Origin: Bacteroidota bacterium
GTDB taxonomy: Bacteria > Bacteroidota > Bacteroidia > Bacteroidales > GCA-2748055
Assembly: GCA_024244665.1 (NCBI GenBank)
Contig: JAAEOI010000071.1
Span: forward strand, 1 to 6,743
Direction: 5' to 3'
Length of the DNA stretch: 6,743 nt
Positions 5,852 to 6,743 of this stretch are shown one piece after another. Both the position numbers and the translations under genes were made by a program. Under the pieces are notes generated by a model. The model was not told the DNA's origin. It did not search any database and worked only from the letters and a program-made list of their open reading frames with translations. Within the stretch, counting starts at the first letter, position 1. Every line of letters starts with the position of its first letter.

Positions 5852-6743
5852 ATGAACGCATATAAAAGAGTGATCGCCGGTCTGGCCCTGCTATGCTGCA
5901 GTGGTCTATTCCTGAATTCTGTATTATCCCAATCCAACCAGAAGTACGATGTGGCGGCCATAGTCTGGCCCTCATACCATCCCGACGACCGGGCCAAAAT
6001 TTTCTGGCCAGACGGGATCGGTGAGTGGCAAACTGTGATCAGTAACAAGCCCAAGTTCGAGGGACATGAACAACCACGATATCCCTTATGGGGCTATGTG
6101 AACGAAGCCGATCCATATGTGGCAGAAATGGAGATAGAGGCAGCCACCGACCATGGGGTCAATGTTTTTATTTTCGACTGGTACTGGTATGACGGTATGC
6201 CCTATCTGGAAGGACATCTGAATGATGGCTTTCTGAAGGCAAAAAACAATGAGAAGATGAAATTCTACCTCATGTGGGCCAACCACGATGTTGGCAGGGC
6301 GTGGGATAAGCGCGGTGCGGATGATGCCTTTGCCAGGAAAGACAAATCACTTATCTGGAAAGCTGCGATCGACCGCGATGAATTCGAGATCATATGCCAC
6401 AGGTTCATCGAGAAATATTTCTCGCAGCCGAACTATTATACCATCGATGATAAACCGGTATTTATGATCTACTCCATGAATGACCTTTTGAAAGGCCTGG
6501 GTGGTGTTGAAGAGACCATTGATGCCCTGAAATGGTTCAGGAAAGAGGTCAAAAAGGCCGGCTATAAGGGTCTTGAACTACAGTATTCTTTGAGATTGGA
6601 CGGACAGAGGGATATCATCAAGGATGAGCATAATTATGGCGTCGAAAAAGATATTGTTAAGCAACTGGGAATCAATTCGCTTACCCATTATGTCTATGCC
6701 CACATGACCGGGATTGACCGGGATTATAAGGAGGTGCTTGAGG
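5852..6743 (+). CDS. GH99-like / WbsX-type secreted protein, probable glycoside hydrolase (partial, cut by right edge)
   Basis: 297 codons from the ATG at 5852 are open to the end of the window. The N-terminus is a Sec signal peptide: MNAYKR, a hydrophobic run from Val7 to about Leu25, likely cleaved after VLS (24-26). There is no proper lipobox. The mature part opens with AAIVWPSYHPDD (35-46), GIGEWQTVISNKPKFEGHEQ (55-74), PRYPLWGY (75-82), then GVNVFIFDWYWYDG (102-115), FYLMWANHD (138-146) and DDKPVFMIYS (199-208). This order matches the WbsX / GH99-like TIM-barrel family. The NEW-x-E-like motif that supplies the acidic residues in this fold comes later and would lie beyond the window. WbsX homologues are often labelled glycosyltransferases for O-antigen. 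The export signal and the GH106 gene 153 bases upstream point instead to a hydrolase acting on an extracellular glycan, possibly an endo-acting one. Substrate unknown. The two genes may share a transcript or the gap may hold its own promoter. Confidence 0.82.
   Translation, partial: MNAYKRVIAGLALLCCSGLFLNSVLSQSNQKYDVAAIVWPSYHPDDRAKIFWPDGIGEWQTVISNKPKFEGHEQPRYPLWGYVNEADPYVAEMEIEAATDHGVNVFIFDWYWYDGMPYLEGHLNDGFLKAKNNEKMKFYLMWANHDVGRAWDKRGADDAFARKDKSLIWKAAIDRDEFEIICHRFIEKYFSQPNYYTIDDKPVFMIYSMNDLLKGLGGVEETIDALKWFRKEVKKAGYKGLELQYSLRLDGQRDIIKDEHNYGVEKDIVKQLGINSLTHYVYAHMTGIDRDYKEVLE

Noticed and set aside
5841..5852. Mini-frame ATG ATA AGC TAA overlapping the GH99-like start (TAATG)
   Set aside because: Four codons with no composition or context suggesting a leader peptide; likely chance in AT-rich DNA.
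1..6743. CRISPR array, tRNA, rRNA or complete insertion sequence
   Set aside because: No spaced direct repeats, tRNA-like folding or rRNA sequence was seen, and the only mobile-type gene is the Rpn remnant, which has no terminal inverted repeats in view.

Overview
The window looks like chromosomal DNA from a member of the Bacteroidota. Two of the four genes carry lipoprotein signal peptides with a clear lipobox cysteine. Start codons lack convincing Shine-Dalgarno sequences. The intergenic DNA is AT-rich and holds matches to the Bacteroidota promoter (a TTG or TTTG -33 box and a TAnnTTTG -7 box). The encoded proteins are of the carbohydrate-degrading kinds this phylum carries in large numbers. 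The genus cannot be set from this sequence.

Layout, left to right. (1) Positions 1-581, minus strand: an Rpn-family (PD-(D/E)XK nuclease / putative transposase) reading frame that has lost its N-terminal part and runs off the left edge in a repeated Ile-Glu-Gln-Gly tail. (2) Positions 664-2268, minus strand: a 534-residue secreted lipoprotein with features of an (alpha/alpha)6 'six-hairpin' glycosidase, whose family I cannot name. (3) Positions 2269-2461: a divergent promoter region with promoter-like boxes in both directions and three small palindromes. (4) Positions 2462-5698, plus strand: a 1078-residue lipoprotein of glycoside hydrolase family 106 (alpha-L-rhamnosidase), with both expected catalytic glutamates in place. 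(5) Positions 5699-5851: an AT-rich gap. (6) Positions 5852-6743, plus strand: the first 297 residues of a secreted GH99-like / WbsX-type protein, cut by the right edge.

Taken together, positions 664-6743 look like part of a glycan-utilisation locus. The rhamnosidase would remove alpha-L-rhamnose in the periplasm or at the cell surface, while the six-hairpin and GH99-like proteins would act on other linkages of the same rhamnose-containing polysaccharide. That cooperation is inferred from adjacency and the shared divergent promoter region. No SusC/SusD pair, sulfatase, transporter or regulator is in view, so the substrate stays open. I found no CRISPR array, tRNA, rRNA or complete mobile element, and no clear evidence of a wholly new system. 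The most novel item is the unassigned six-hairpin enzyme and its shared control region with the rhamnosidase.
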